Of a stretch of DNA of 64,000 bases, positions 16,953-25,787 are shown in pieces. A model generated the notes under the pieces. It worked only from the letters and a program-made list of their open reading frames with translations. It made no database searches and was not told where the DNA came from. A program made the position numbers and the translations under genes. Numbering within the stretch: position 1 is the stretch's first letter; each line of letters starts with the position of its first letter. This DNA is from an uncultured Prevotella sp. (GTDB lineage Bacteria > Bacteroidota > Bacteroidia > Bacteroidales > Bacteroidaceae): NCBI GenBank assembly GCA_937877685.1, contig CALFGU010000117.1:1-64000 (forward strand). The letters run 5' to 3'.

Positions 16953-19214
16953 TTATTTTTCGCTCTTTAACTTAAAGTCTAAGCGCTTAAAGCGTAATAA
17001 GTCATGATGATTAACGCGAAGTGTTCGTAACTTCTTCGTGTCTAACATAACGCTTTCTATCAGTGGCGCTTCCTCTGGATTTTTATCCGTTGTAAGCGTG
17101 ATGACTCCTGAAGGAGTCGTGATAGAAATGCGTTTGAATTGAGGGGTGGTAAGTGTGAAGGTAGGTTCAGCAGGAGTGTCAGGGTAAAGTCCCATCATGG
17201 AGAATAGTGCCCATGCAGAGAGTGTGCCTGCATCATCATTGCCAGGTAGTCCGTTGGGCCCATTGTGATAACAACTATCCAGAAGGTGATTCACAATTTT
17301 TTGTGTGCGCCATTCTTCCCCCTTAAATCTGCTGAAAAGATAAGGGTAGGCAATATCTGGTTCGTTAGCAGGGTCATAATGCCCTTCTTCAAAAATTGCT
17401 TTCAACTTATTGACGTAATGTTTACGTCCGCCCATGAGTTTCATAAGCCCCTCAACGTCGTGGGTAGCCGCAAAGGTATAGGCATAAGCCGAACCTTCGT
17501 GAAATCCAGGTACATTCTCAAAGTGTTTTCCAACGCTAGCGTCAAAATCGTTTAGAAAGGAACCATCCTTCGTGCGGGGGCGTAACACACCAGATTCCTT
17601 ACAATAATAATTGCGATAATATTTTGAGCGCTTGTCAAATTCGTTACTAATGCTATCTTTTCCTAGTGCCTTTGCCAATTGTGATATGGCATAATCCGCT
17701 TGGCAGTATTCCAATGTATGAGACACGGAATTGTCTCCCGAAAGATCTGTAGGTAGGTAGTAGAGAGGGATGAATCCACGCTCCATGTAGGGGGTAATAT
17801 CTGGGCGTAAGGGATTTTCAATCCCTGGAGTATTTGCTGATTTCAACATGCCCTCAAGCGCGGTTTCCACATCGAAATCATGCAAACCGCGCAACCAACT
17901 ATCGGCAATGACTATGGAAGCTGGATCACCCGCCATCGTGTAAGTTTCGCGTCCATAGAGTTCCCATCGTGGCAACCACCCGCTTTCTTCATACATCCCC
18001 ACAATGGAATGTAACATATCCGTTTGACGCTCGGGATAAACAAGGGTAAGGAGTTGGTGAAGGTTGCGGTAAGTGTCCCAAAGTGAGAATACGGAGTAGC
18101 GTGTACGATCTGTTTTCGCTACCTTTCTGCTACCCATCGTTCGGTATTCACCATTCACATCACTAAAGGTGCTGGGGTGAATGAGTGAGTGATAAAGAGC
18201 GGTGTAGAAAATAGTTCGCTTATCTTTCGTTCCTCCTTCAATTTGAATACGTCCAAGGTCGGAGTTCCACTTTTGGCGTGCTCGGGAATGGAGTGTAGCA
18301 AAGGAACTTTCTCCCTGTTCGCTATCAAGATTTATGCGCGCATTTTCACACGATACAAAAGAAACCCCCATTCGCACGATTATCGTATCATTTTCTTTCA
18401 AGTTCGCATAAGTAAAGCGATAACCTATGTGGTCACCACCCAATTCATTTACCGTTTCATCGTAAGTCTTAAACTCCTCAGTGCCACGCCATGCTTTTTC
18501 TACGCCCATCATTTCAGGTTCGCGCTTCCAGCATCCACTTGAGGAGGGTTTCTTAGATACACGCATTACGAAATAGAGAGGAAACACGGCATCTCGCGTA
18601 TAACAAAAAGTGCCTAAGAGTTTCTGCCCTTCGATTTCCGTATCGCTAACGCGGCGTACCCATGCACCGCTTTCATTGGTGAGTCCTTCGCCAAGGTTGA
18701 GCAGAATGTGACCCTCACCTTTGGGAAAGGTGTAGCGCTCACAAGAAGAACGCAACGTTGTAGTGGCTTCGCATTTAATGTCGTAGCGCGTCAATCGGTT
18801 GGAATAATAACCTGGCGACGCCTTTTCCTCACTATAAGTAGAACCATATTGTCTGTGGTCAGGCGTAAATTTTCCCATTGTTGGCATTACCAAGAGTGAG
18901 GCGGCTTCGGGGCAACCTACTCCGCTGAGAGATACGTGCGCAAAGCCTGTAAAGTATGTGTTTGTGTACTCATATGGTGCCGACCACCAACGATTGTCCT
19001 TATCATAGCGGTTGAGGTCGGAACCCATTACGTTGAATGGCACTACCGACATCATTCCATTGGGCATAACTGCACCTGGGGACGTTGTGCCATAGTTTGT
19101 TGTACCGATAAATGGATTTACTTCCGAGGCAAAATCCTGGGCATGAAGCGAAAACGTCATTATCGCCATTAAGCACAAGGTGTAGCGAAAGTTGCGTATT
19201 GAGGGGTTTAGCAT
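16953..19214 (-). CDS. GH92-family alpha-mannosidase, secreted
   Basis: A second GH92 enzyme of about 753 residues. Features are the signal peptide ending SLHAQ, V-N-P-F-I-G-T, YSVFSLWDTYRNLH, HEGSAYAYTF, ANEPDIAYPY and G-N-D-D-A-G-T-L-S-A-W-A. It differs from its neighbour at many positions, so the pair is not a recent duplication and probably splits linkage specificity. There is no lipobox, so it should be soluble in the periplasm. The start at plus 19214 is preferred over the ATG ten codons upstream because it places the signal peptide correctly. Confidence 0.92.
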   Translation of the reverse strand: MLNPSIRNFRYTLCLMAIMTFSLHAQDFASEVNPFIGTTNYGTTSPGAVMPNGMMSVVPFNVMGSDLNRYDKDNRWWSAPYEYTNTYFTGFAHVSLSGVGCPEAASLLVMPTMGKFTPDHRQYGSTYSEEKASPGYYSNRLTRYDIKCEATTTLRSSCERYTFPKGEGHILLNLGEGLTNESGAWVRRVSDTEIEGQKLLGTFCYTRDAVFPLYFVMRVSKKPSSSGCWKREPEMMGVEKAWRGTEEFKTYDETVNELGGDHIGYRFTYANLKENDTIIVRMGVSFVSCENARINLDSEQGESSFATLHSRARQKWNSDLGRIQIEGGTKDKRTIFYTALYHSLIHPSTFSDVNGEYRTMGSRKVAKTDRTRYSVFSLWDTYRNLHQLLTLVYPERQTDMLHSIVGMYEESGWLPRWELYGRETYTMAGDPASIVIADSWLRGLHDFDVETALEGMLKSANTPGIENPLRPDITPYMERGFIPLYYLPTDLSGDNSVSHTLEYCQADYAISQLAKALGKDSISNEFDKRSKYYRNYYCKESGVLRPRTKDGSFLNDFDASVGKHFENVPGFHEGSAYAYTFAATHDVEGLMKLMGGRKHYVNKLKAIFEEGHYDPANEPDIAYPYLFSRFKGEEWRTQKIVNHLLDSCYHNGPNGLPGNDDAGTLSAWALFSMMGLYPDTPAEPTFTLTTPQFKRISITTPSGVITLTTDKNPEEAPLIESVMLDTKKLRTLRVNHHDLLRFKRLDFKLKSEK

Positions 19215-19307
19215 ATGAATAGCAAAGAATTGTATATATGGCATTAAATATATGGTTGGTATGTGTGCTTATTTATTGAGTGTCTATAATTTGAGACTCT
19301 GTGACGT

Positions 19308-19994
19308 TTATTTCTTTGTTGCAACTGCTAATAATACTCCTAAGACGATTCCTAAGAGGGCTGCAAACAACACGCGTTGCTCAGTGGGGAGCAAGAAAGT
19401 GATGGTGTGTGCAGGATACCAAAAGAAGGGAATGGTTTTCTTAAAAACAAATCCCCATTGTTTGTTCCAATCTATTTGCGCAAAACGTTCAGCCATAGGG
19501 ATTGGAGTTATCAACGATTTAAGACTTCCACCGTGAAAAGCAATATGTGCGTCGGTGATTTTGTGGAAAGTCATAAAAACGGGTGCAAATATCGTGTTCA
19601 TTGCAATAGAAACGGCAAGTGCTACCCATAATTTGTTAAGAGTGAAATCAGCGTTTGTAAAACTCGTGATAGCATCTGTCATTCCCAAATATTCCATGAG
19701 TATGGGAGTGCCTTTTGAGAAGATTATCATTGCAGCATTAATACCCATTCCCAAGAATCCCCAAACAATCACGCGTGGCAAGAGTCCGAAAGATTTTGAA
19801 ATATACTTTCCATTATTAAGACGGCAACCTAACATTTCTCCAAGAGTAGATAATACGCCGAATTTTATAAAACTCATTACCATGCCATGCTCGGCATTGA
19901 AGGTTTTGTAACATTCATAAAGTGAATCAAATAGGAAGAAAGGGCAGAATAGGGCAATAATTAGAAGTGCGAAATAGCAGTCTGTTCGTTTCAT
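19308..19994 (-). CDS. Conserved membrane protein, possibly Mpv17/PMP22-like
   Basis: The 228-residue protein has about five hydrophobic segments. The middle part (FIKFGVLSTLGEMLG) and the ending K-K-T-I-P-F-F-W-Y-P-A-H-T-I-T-F-L-L-P, followed by R-V-L-F-A-A, recall the C-terminal signature of Mpv17/PMP22 proteins, where a W-P...N-F-x-x-V-P...R pattern is conserved. The match is approximate. Function in bacteria is not established. It lies downstream of the terminator at 20053-20096 and is therefore probably transcribed separately from the PqqD cassette. Confidence 0.6.
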   Translation of the reverse strand: MKRTDCYFALLIIALFCPFFLFDSLYECYKTFNAEHGMVMSFIKFGVLSTLGEMLGCRLNNGKYISKSFGLLPRVIVWGFLGMGINAAMIIFSKGTPILMEYLGMTDAITSFTNADFTLNKLWVALAVSIAMNTIFAPVFMTFHKITDAHIAFHGGSLKSLITPIPMAERFAQIDWNKQWGFVFKKTIPFFWYPAHTITFLLPTEQRVLFAALLGIVLGVLLAVATKK

Positions 19995-20043
19995 AGGTTA
20001 TTTCTTTTTGGAGGTGGTGGGGAGACTGAAGTTGGACTATTAC

Positions 20044-20096
20044 TATAAAAAAATCCCAAAGTTGGTTGTGAAAAGACTGAAACCAAATTTGGGGAT
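20044..20096 (-). terminator. Terminator of the HprK-like / S26 / PqqD cassette
   Basis: ATCCCAAAGTTGG (20053-20065) pairs with CCAAATTTGGGGAT (20083-20096) with minor mismatch. An A-run on the plus strand (20047-20053) gives the minus-strand U tract. It lies 38 bases after the pqqD stop. Confidence 0.7.
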
Positions 20097-20133
20097 ACTA
20101 TTCATTTCATATTTATTACTGAGCAAGAAGCGT

Positions 20134-20403
20134 TTAACACTCTATAAGTTCATTGACTTTCCATTGCTCAATAAGCGTAGTTGTGTCGCTGAGAGCCTGT
20201 GAATAAGTTACTTCATATTCTTTGGTGAGGGACTCTGCTAATGATTCAACCGTAAAATCTCCCTTCTCAGCTTCTTCCCATAGGAATGCCGCCGTGGGGT
20301 TGAGGTTAATCATTTTTGAAAAATTGACGTTTTCAATACCCTCTGCGATGAGTACCTTTTCTCCGCATACGTCATGTAGCGCAAATCCTTTCTTGAGTTT
20401 CAT
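20134..20403 (-). CDS. PqqD-family protein (RRE-like peptide chaperone)
   Basis: The 89 residues fit PqqD: a three-strand N-terminus followed by L-N-P-T-A-A-F-L-W-E (about 34-43) and a helical C-terminus ending ALSDTTTLIEQW. PqqD-type domains bind leader peptides for RiPP maturation. It is the last gene of a compact cassette after the S26B-like protease (8 bases) and the HprK-like kinase. No radical-SAM enzyme is nearby, so the target is not pyrroloquinoline quinone. A free-standing recognition element acting with the protease is the simplest reading. Confidence 0.85.
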   Translation of the reverse strand: MKLKKGFALHDVCGEKVLIAEGIENVNFSKMINLNPTAAFLWEEAEKGDFTVESLAESLTKEYEVTYSQALSDTTTLIEQWKVNELIEC

Positions 20404-20411
20404 AATATGGT

Positions 20412-20864
20412 TTAAAATAATCTTCTGTGAATTGCTAAAATATATCTTCTAATTGGGGTTAGTGTTAACCATATCCGTGAATATGTTTTCCATTTCCACC
20501 CATTAACGGAATCAGGTTTTGTTCTTCCTTTTCTATAAAATAGAGTGACTATCCCTATGACATCGTTAATAGTGCACGTTTCAGTAGTTCCCACATTCCC
20601 ATCTCCCATAAGTGTGAGTTGGTCTTGTGTGCGCTGAATAATTCGGTGGAGCACGTAGACTTTAGGTTGTATCTCTGCTAAAACAACATCGCCAACTCTT
20701 AAGTTTTCACGTTCTGGTGCTACGAGAGTTACAAGGTCTCTCCCGTTGCTAAGAAATATGCGCATGGAGTGACCTTTTACCCTTAATGTGGCAGTAGCTC
20801 CACGGTCAATCACTTCTTTGACTTTCGGGATGAGTATCTCGTTGGGTATTTCAATTGTTCTCAT
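20412..20864 (-). CDS. S24/S26-family peptidase, signal-peptidase-like
   Basis: The catalytic Ser33 lies in V-K-G-H-S-M-R-I-F-L. The second box G-D-V-V-L-A-E...Y-V-L-H-R-I-I has histidine where bacterial type I signal peptidases have lysine; that Ser-His arrangement is known from the S26B branch (SipW and the eukaryotic/archaeal signal peptidases). There is no N-terminal membrane anchor, so a cytosolic processing role is likely. The start overlaps the end of the HprK-like gene by 14 bases, indicating translational coupling. The PqqD gene follows 8 bases later. Confidence 0.82.
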   Translation of the reverse strand: MRTIEIPNEILIPKVKEVIDRGATATLRVKGHSMRIFLSNGRDLVTLVAPERENLRVGDVVLAEIQPKVYVLHRIIQRTQDQLTLMGDGNVGTTETCTINDVIGIVTLFYRKGRTKPDSVNGWKWKTYSRIWLTLTPIRRYILAIHRRLF

Positions 20865-21753
20865 CTTCAGGGCGTAGTGATGCGTAACTCATTTGTGCTG
20901 CTTCTTTGTTCGGAAGGTTCTTGAGGTAGAACGCTGGAACTCGAGAAATAACCTTGGTGACAGTATCGCAAATCTTTTTATAAGAAGGTTTGTCCCAAAT
21001 CATAGTTGAGCATGAGGAAAGCACACATGCAAAAGCGTGAACGGGGGAGAGACGGTTAATCTCGTTATAAGGTGCTTGCTCAAGTCGCAAGAAACCTCCG
21101 GTCAATTTGCGTAAAGCACGATAGCATGGAGTTTTTCCACTCCAAGGAGTGCCATATACGTAGATATTTCCATCAGGATGAATGCGAATAGCGGGATTGT
21201 CGTCATTGAGCAAATCAGCCTCCTTAAAGTTTTCTAACCATAACTTGCAATGTGTGCTTTTACCAGTGCCACTTTTGCCTAAGAATAAGTATGCCTTGTC
21301 GTTTATCATTGGCACAGAGGCATGAATCAGCAGGATGTTATGATATGCGCCACTAAATGCAAAGCAAATCATGACGGCATTGTTAAGTCCAAATTGTCTT
21401 GTTCCTTCTTCTTCGCCAATTAAAGTTGCTTTACACTTTGTGAAATCGGTATTTGCTTCAAGGACACAAGAAGGAATGCCTTCTGGAGATGAAATATGAA
21501 TGGCATAACCTCCTTCATCTAATTTGTAAATCCCATGGTTTGCACCTCCACAATCAAATTGTCCGATTTCTTCACCTTGAGGAGTTATCTTACATAATGA
21601 CTTACCCACTTGTAGGGTGAACATTAAGGGTTCGTTGGGAATCTCTTTGACATGAAAAACTGGAAAAGAGGGCAACATATTTCTGTTGTCCTCTTCATCT
21701 AAGAATTCAATTTGGAAATTCATGTCTGCGACACGAAAGTATAGATTGTCCAT
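20851..21753 (-). CDS. HPr-kinase-like P-loop protein
   Basis: The 300-residue protein has a beta-rich N-terminal half and a P-loop L-G-K-S-G-T-G-K-S-T-H (158-168), followed by L-L-N-D-D-N (181-186), which corresponds to the HPr kinase/PEP-carboxykinase-like metal site. There is no HPr substrate gene nearby. Relatives of HprK phosphorylate peptides in some lasso-peptide clusters; here it heads a three-gene cassette with an S26B-like protease and PqqD. That makes a peptide-modifying kinase plausible but unproven. Confidence 0.78.
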   Translation of the reverse strand: MDNLYFRVADMNFQIEFLDEEDNRNMLPSFPVFHVKEIPNEPLMFTLQVGKSLCKITPQGEEIGQFDCGGANHGIYKLDEGGYAIHISSPEGIPSCVLEANTDFTKCKATLIGEEEGTRQFGLNNAVMICFAFSGAYHNILLIHASVPMINDKAYLFLGKSGTGKSTHCKLWLENFKEADLLNDDNPAIRIHPDGNIYVYGTPWSGKTPCYRALRKLTGGFLRLEQAPYNEINRLSPVHAFACVLSSCSTMIWDKPSYKKICDTVTKVISRVPAFYLKNLPNKEAAQMSYASLRPEDENN

Positions 21754-21791
21754 TCCGAGCTGTAGTTAAGATTCTTACTTGTCACAATAAA

Positions 21792-22181
21792 TTACTCAAC
21801 AGGTTGAAACTTGAAATCGCTATAGTTGATTTCAATCACGCGTTTCCCCTGTTCCTGCTTAGCGATTTTGCGCATTTTTAAGTAGCGCTTTTCAAGTTTT
21901 TTACGCTTCTTGTGGAACATAACCACGGCAGTAACGTTGGGTTGGTCGTAATATTGTTGGAGGTATGTTCTAAATTGCTCCCCAAAATCGCTACGATAAT
22001 TAAGGAATCCATCTTTTCCAATTTGTGCATTGGGAATCTGCTGAATCGTAGAAATATACACTACACTGTCTTTCAAACTTGTAGCGTAAGCATAACCATA
22101 AACGTTTTTTTGCGCTTGTATTCCTATTACTGATAAAACAGAAAATAGCGCGAGCATGAGGAGTTTATTGAATTGTTGCAT
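21792..22181 (-). CDS. Hypothetical secreted protein upstream of the HprK-like cassette
   Basis: The start at plus 22181 (MQQFNKLLMLALFSVL) gives 129 residues with a signal peptide cleaved near I-Q-A-Q. The upstream extension of 20 codons lacks a signal and is less likely. The C-terminal third is strongly basic (KKRKKLEKRYLKMRKIAK). No domain is recognised. It lies 38 bases before the HprK-like gene and may be co-transcribed with it, driven by the promoter at 22260-22267. Confidence 0.7.
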   Translation of the reverse strand: MQQFNKLLMLALFSVLSVIGIQAQKNVYGYAYATSLKDSVVYISTIQQIPNAQIGKDGFLNYRSDFGEQFRTYLQQYYDQPNVTAVVMFHKKRKKLEKRYLKMRKIAKQEQGKRVIEINYSDFKFQPVE

Positions 22182-22259
22182 GGAAATTAGTGAAATTAAA
22201 CGAACCTTTTGATGGATAAAATTCGTAGATGGGTGTAACACCTAAATGTTTCTATAGTG

Positions 22260-22267
22260 CAAAATTA
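22260..22267 (-). promoter_or_regulatory. -7 element upstream of the 129-aa secreted protein
   Basis: Minus-strand TAATTTTG (plus 22260-22267) fits TAnnTTTG, 78 bases before the chosen start. No good -33 element is visible. Confidence 0.4.
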
Positions 22268-22426
22268 CATTTTTATCTTCTAGTTTCGTTTAATTTTCTA
22301 AATTAAGTTATGTTTCTTATTATAATATTGTGTCTGTTAGAGGGGGAGGAGGAGTTTGAACTTTCTATTTTTGACCAGATTTATTCTAGTATCAAATCAA
22401 AACCATTTGAATTGAAACTTAATTAT

Positions 22427-22491
22427 GAAAAACTAAATCTCAATAAATTCAAATTAAGTCTCAAAGATTTGAAAACTTTGAGACTTAATTT
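22427..22491. repeat. AAGTCTC-type intergenic palindrome, copy 2
   Basis: AAATTAAGTCTCAAAG (22451-22466) pairs perfectly with CTTTGAGACTTAATTT (22476-22491) across nine bases. A half copy, AAAACTAAATCTC, precedes it from about 22428. It lies between the sigma-factor gene and the 129-aa gene. Confidence 0.7.
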
Positions 22492-22546
22492 TATGCTAAA
22501 TTAATTAGCATTCTGAAATGAATTCGTTAAAATGGAATATGAATAT

Positions 22547-23407
22547 TTAGATATAGCATCTTAGGAATTGCCTTGATTGAGGTAATTGTAGCGTTTTGAT
22601 GGCTTTTTCCTTAAGTTGTCGCACACGTTCTTTAGAAAGACCAATATGCTGAGCAATTTCGTCTAAGGTTCGTTCCGGACCTGCAATGCCGAACGACATT
22701 CTTATGATATTTTGTTCGCGTTCAGGAAGTTGAGATATCGCAATGTTAAGTTGTGTTGAGAGCGATTGCGTTTCGAGTTCAGAATCTGTTGATTCTTTAC
22801 TATCATTTGACGCTATGAGGTCGATAATTGCGGTATCATCATTTTCTGAAATTGGTGCATCCATGCTTATTGGGCGAATGGAAGTGTCAAGGATTACCAT
22901 TACTTTTTCCTCATCAATATCCAAGGCTGTTGCGATTTCTTGAGCATTAGGTTCGCGCTGATTCTCTTGCATAAAATTGTTGCGGAATCTCTTAACTTTG
23001 CTCATTAATCCCTCTTGATTGCTGGGGAGTCTCACCAATCTGCTTTTCTCAGTGATGGCTTGTAGAATGCTTTGACGTATCCACCAAACGGCATACGAAA
23101 TGAATTTGAAACCTCGCGTTGGGTCAAAACGTTGAGCCGCTTTTATTAATCCAACGTTTCCTTCATTGATGATGTCAATGAGGCCCAATCCTTTACTTTG
23201 ATACTGTTTCGCAACGCTCACAACAAAGCGTAGGTTTGCACGAACCAAACGCGCAAGTGCAGCATTGTCACCGCGCTGAATTTTCATGGAGAGTTCAACT
23301 TCCTCTTCAGGAGAAATCATTTCTGCTCTACCTATGTCTTGAAGGTATCTTTCAAGCGCCTCACCCTCGCGATTGGTGATGCTGGGCGCAATTTTAAGTT
23401 GATACAT
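22547..23407 (-). CDS. RpoD-family sigma-70 factor
   Basis: The 286 residues contain regions 1.2, 2, 3 and 4 but not 1.1, as in Bacteroidota. Signatures include LRFVVSVAKQY and I-N-E-G-N-V-G-L-I-K-A-A (region 2), F-K-F-I-S-Y-A-V-W-W-I-R-Q-S-I (2.3-2.4), and TLDEIAQHIGLSKERVRQL (4.2). The segment after region 2 reads V-R-L-P-S-N-Q-E-G-L-M-S-K where typical Bacteroidota primary factors have V-R-L-P-L-N-Q-V-G-S-L-N-K. It may therefore be the primary factor of a divergent lineage or a second, RpoD-like factor. Its own promoter lies at 23434-23464. Confidence 0.9.
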   Translation of the reverse strand: MYQLKIAPSITNREGEALERYLQDIGRAEMISPEEEVELSMKIQRGDNAALARLVRANLRFVVSVAKQYQSKGLGLIDIINEGNVGLIKAAQRFDPTRGFKFISYAVWWIRQSILQAITEKSRLVRLPSNQEGLMSKVKRFRNNFMQENQREPNAQEIATALDIDEEKVMVILDTSIRPISMDAPISENDDTAIIDLIASNDSKESTDSELETQSLSTQLNIAISQLPEREQNIIRMSFGIAGPERTLDEIAQHIGLSKERVRQLKEKAIKTLQLPQSRQFLRCYI

Positions 23408-23711
23408 CTTTAGTTTAGATTATTAAGGTCGCTCAAAGGTAGAAATTATTGTCAAACAGGCAAAATTTTTTTGCGTTTTTATTATAAATTAAGAATTTAA
23501 GTGTTGAAATCAGAGGTAAAAAGGGGTATGCTTGTTTGACTTTTGTTGCCAAAATAATTGATGACAGGAGATTTTGGAGTAGGGGATTTGTGAAGGCAAT
23601 ATTGTAACTATTTTGTGTTTTGAATTTTCGTGGATTAGAGTGTATGGGGTGTTATGAATTGTTGACGTTAAATGAAAAATAAATGTACCTTAATCAAAAC
23701 TGGTCATCAAA
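23408..23711. other. Gene-free spacer upstream of the sigma-factor gene
   Basis: Apart from the promoter at 23434-23464 this AT-rich stretch shows no ORF, hairpin or repeat that I recognise. Confidence 0.5.
23434..23464 (-). promoter_or_regulatory. Promoter of the sigma-factor gene
   Basis: On the minus strand TACCTTTG (plus 23434-23441) is the -7 element and TTTG (plus 23461-23464) the -33 element with a 19-base spacer, close to the Bacteroidota consensus. The leader would be about 25 bases. Confidence 0.7.
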
Positions 23712-24302
23712 TTAATCTTTCTCAGTCACGCCCAGTTTCTCTTTCAATTCGCTCTCTCGCGACAATCTACATCTAAGGGTAAGGATGGTGTCATGAGCGG
23801 TATATTCGCGAGATAGAATTTCTGCTTCAAGGGAACGGATGGTGCGCATAGCTCGGTCAACTTCAGTGTAAGGGATGCTTGCTTGAAATTCGGATTTGAC
23901 GAAGCGCTCTTCAATGGTAGATGCATCAAGTGCTTCCTTTGATGCTGTTTTGTAGGCTACCACAAGTCCCCCCGTACCTAGGTTTACTCCTCCATAGTAG
24001 CGCACAACAACTACGAGTGAGAAGGTTAATCCGAAGGAACGTAATTGTCGTAAGATAGGTTGCCCTGATGAACCGGCGGGTTCGCCATCATCGTTGGCAC
24101 GAGTGCGTTCGCCTTGATAACCTAAGATATAGGCATAGCAGACGTGGCGAGCATCAAAATATTTTTTTCGATAACTGGCAACGATGTTTTTCACTTCTTC
24201 TTCTGTTTCGACATGGTGAGCAAAAGCAAGAAAGCGACTACGCTTTTCGGAATATAAGCCCTCTGTGCCGTTATCTGTTATGGTTAGATATTTATCGTCC
24301 AT
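23712..24302 (-). CDS. yigZ: YigZ/IMPACT-family protein
   Basis: The YigZ signature stretches are all present: K-R-S-R-F-L-A, DARHVCYAYILG, N-D-D-G-E-P-A-G-S-S-G-Q-P-I-L, and V-V-R-Y-Y-G-G-V-N-L-G-T-G-G-L. The 196 residues include the conserved RWD-unrelated N-domain and a C-terminal ferredoxin-like domain (DUF1949). The cellular role is not settled; eukaryotic IMPACT regulates Gcn2, while the bacterial protein is non-essential. It follows maoC on the same strand after 88 bases. Confidence 0.93.
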   Translation of the reverse strand: MDDKYLTITDNGTEGLYSEKRSRFLAFAHHVETEEEVKNIVASYRKKYFDARHVCYAYILGYQGERTRANDDGEPAGSSGQPILRQLRSFGLTFSLVVVVRYYGGVNLGTGGLVVAYKTASKEALDASTIEERFVKSEFQASIPYTEVDRAMRTIRSLEAEILSREYTAHDTILTLRCRLSRESELKEKLGVTEKD

Positions 24303-24390
24303 CGGATTTTATTACTAAAAAATATGGGTTGCAATGAGGGATAATATGGACCCTTTTTGCAACCCAATTTGAGAATGCTAGGTGATTTCT

Positions 24391-24858
24391 TTATGAATTA
24401 AAATGATAAAGGAAGGTTGCTACACCATCAAGCGCATGCTTCTTTTCTCCTTGAATCTCTATATAGAATTTAATCTCAACCTTTGCTATACCACGAAGAT
24501 TGGTAATGCTTTCCAACTTTGTTACCAATCTTACTGATTGACCTGAAAGCACAGCTTGACCAAACTTCATTTTGTCCATACCGTAGTTTACAAGCATCTT
24601 GATGTTGTTAACTTCGATAATTTGATCCCATAAGTAGGGGAGAAGTGAAAGCGTAAGATACCCATGAACAATAGTTTGACCAAAGGGACTTTCAGTTTTA
24701 CAACGTTCGGTGTCAATATGTATCCACTGATGATCAAGTGTTGCATCAGCAAAAAGATTGATGCGCTCTTGATTTACTTCCAACCATTCAGAAGTGCCTA
24801 ATTCCTGACCTAAATGAGCAGCAAACTCATCATAACTATTAATAATCAATTTTTCCAT
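24391..24858 (-). CDS. MaoC-family (R)-hydratase-like protein
   Basis: The hot-dog fold hydratase motif is visible as A-D-A-T-L-D-H-Q-W-I-H-I-D, then S-P-F-G-Q-T-I-V-H-G-Y-L-T-L-S-L, which supplies the Asp/His dyad of (R)-specific enoyl-CoA hydratases. At 155 residues it is a single-domain, NodN-like member. The substrate is probably an acyl-CoA or acyl-ACP, but no fatty-acid genes are adjacent. It lies downstream of a membrane-anchored unknown protein. Confidence 0.88.
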   Translation of the reverse strand: MEKLIINSYDEFAAHLGQELGTSEWLEVNQERINLFADATLDHQWIHIDTERCKTESPFGQTIVHGYLTLSLLPYLWDQIIEVNNIKMLVNYGMDKMKFGQAVLSGQSVRLVTKLESITNLRGIAKVEIKFYIEIQGEKKHALDGVATFLYHFNS

Positions 24859-24926
24859 GTTAGAAGAGTATTAGAGTGTTTGTTTACAATAAATTAGTTA
24901 ATATGGAGGTATGCTGTAGTCACGTA

Positions 24927-25787
24927 CTATTGACGTTTAAAAGGCTTATGTGCTACGTATGTAATTTTTCCTTCTTTATTTAAAAATACACAAGCGCTAT
25001 GCTTTCTTGCAACTTTCTTCGGGGAAGTAATTTCTATATCAAAAAGTATCGCATACCCCGCTTCGTCGTTGTTAATACGTGCCTTATGAAAATCAATATT
25101 AGAAGGTGCAGTGAATGTTCTTGTCTTAATATTTTTGCAATATTTCTTATTTATGAAATTTGCAACTTCTTTCTTGGTTTGATTTTGATGGAAAAGAAAG
25201 AATGAAACGGTGTCCGCGCACATATCTGCAACTTTTGAGGCATTGCCATTTCCAAGTTCTTCATAAAAAGTGCTTAATTTATTTTGTAATCTAGCGGAGA
25301 TGGTTGCGTCAAAGGGAAGTTCTTTCATCAATTGGAGCACTTTACTTGCCTCTGTGTAGTGGTGTGTCGCTTCCCCAAGTTTTAGATACTCATCATAATT
25401 TGTATCTAATTTGCCTTTTATGGCATCTATCCAAAGTAATGAATCTAATGCTTTGTCAGTAGCAGTTGAATAGGTTGCGGTAAGTGTGTGCTTACTCTTA
25501 TAATTCTTAATGCTCTCAACGGTAGGTGCATTTGCGATTGCATTCCATTCACGTTGCTGGCGGAGGAGTGTCTGTTTCTTTTCTTCCGCTAATTTTGCAT
25601 ATTCTGAATCGGGCGAAAGGAGAATGATACTATCACACTGTGCAACTGTATAATCGTTACCTAAAGAGTTATAGATTTTCTTTGCTATATAAGCATCGGA
25701 GTTTGTGTAAATATAAAAACCGATGGCGGCGATAATTAGTAACACAATTGCTGTAGCAACAATTCCTAACGACTTGAACTTTTTCAT
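24927..25787 (-). CDS. Hypothetical membrane-anchored protein
   Basis: An N-terminal membrane helix (about 9-29) is followed by a mainly helical, charged region (35-160) and a C-terminal alpha/beta part (about 165-286) that could be NTF2-like. That last point is a guess from the strand pattern around F-F-L-F-H-Q-N and G-Y-A-I-L-F-D-I-E-I. No conserved motif was recognised. It lies 76 bases downstream of asnS and 68 upstream of maoC on the same strand. Likely faces the periplasm. Confidence 0.65.
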   Translation of the reverse strand: MKKFKSLGIVATAIVLLIIAAIGFYIYTNSDAYIAKKIYNSLGNDYTVAQCDSIILLSPDSEYAKLAEEKKQTLLRQQREWNAIANAPTVESIKNYKSKHTLTATYSTATDKALDSLLWIDAIKGKLDTNYDEYLKLGEATHHYTEASKVLQLMKELPFDATISARLQNKLSTFYEELGNGNASKVADMCADTVSFFLFHQNQTKKEVANFINKKYCKNIKTRTFTAPSNIDFHKARINNDEAGYAILFDIEITSPKKVARKHSACVFLNKEGKITYVAHKPFKRQ

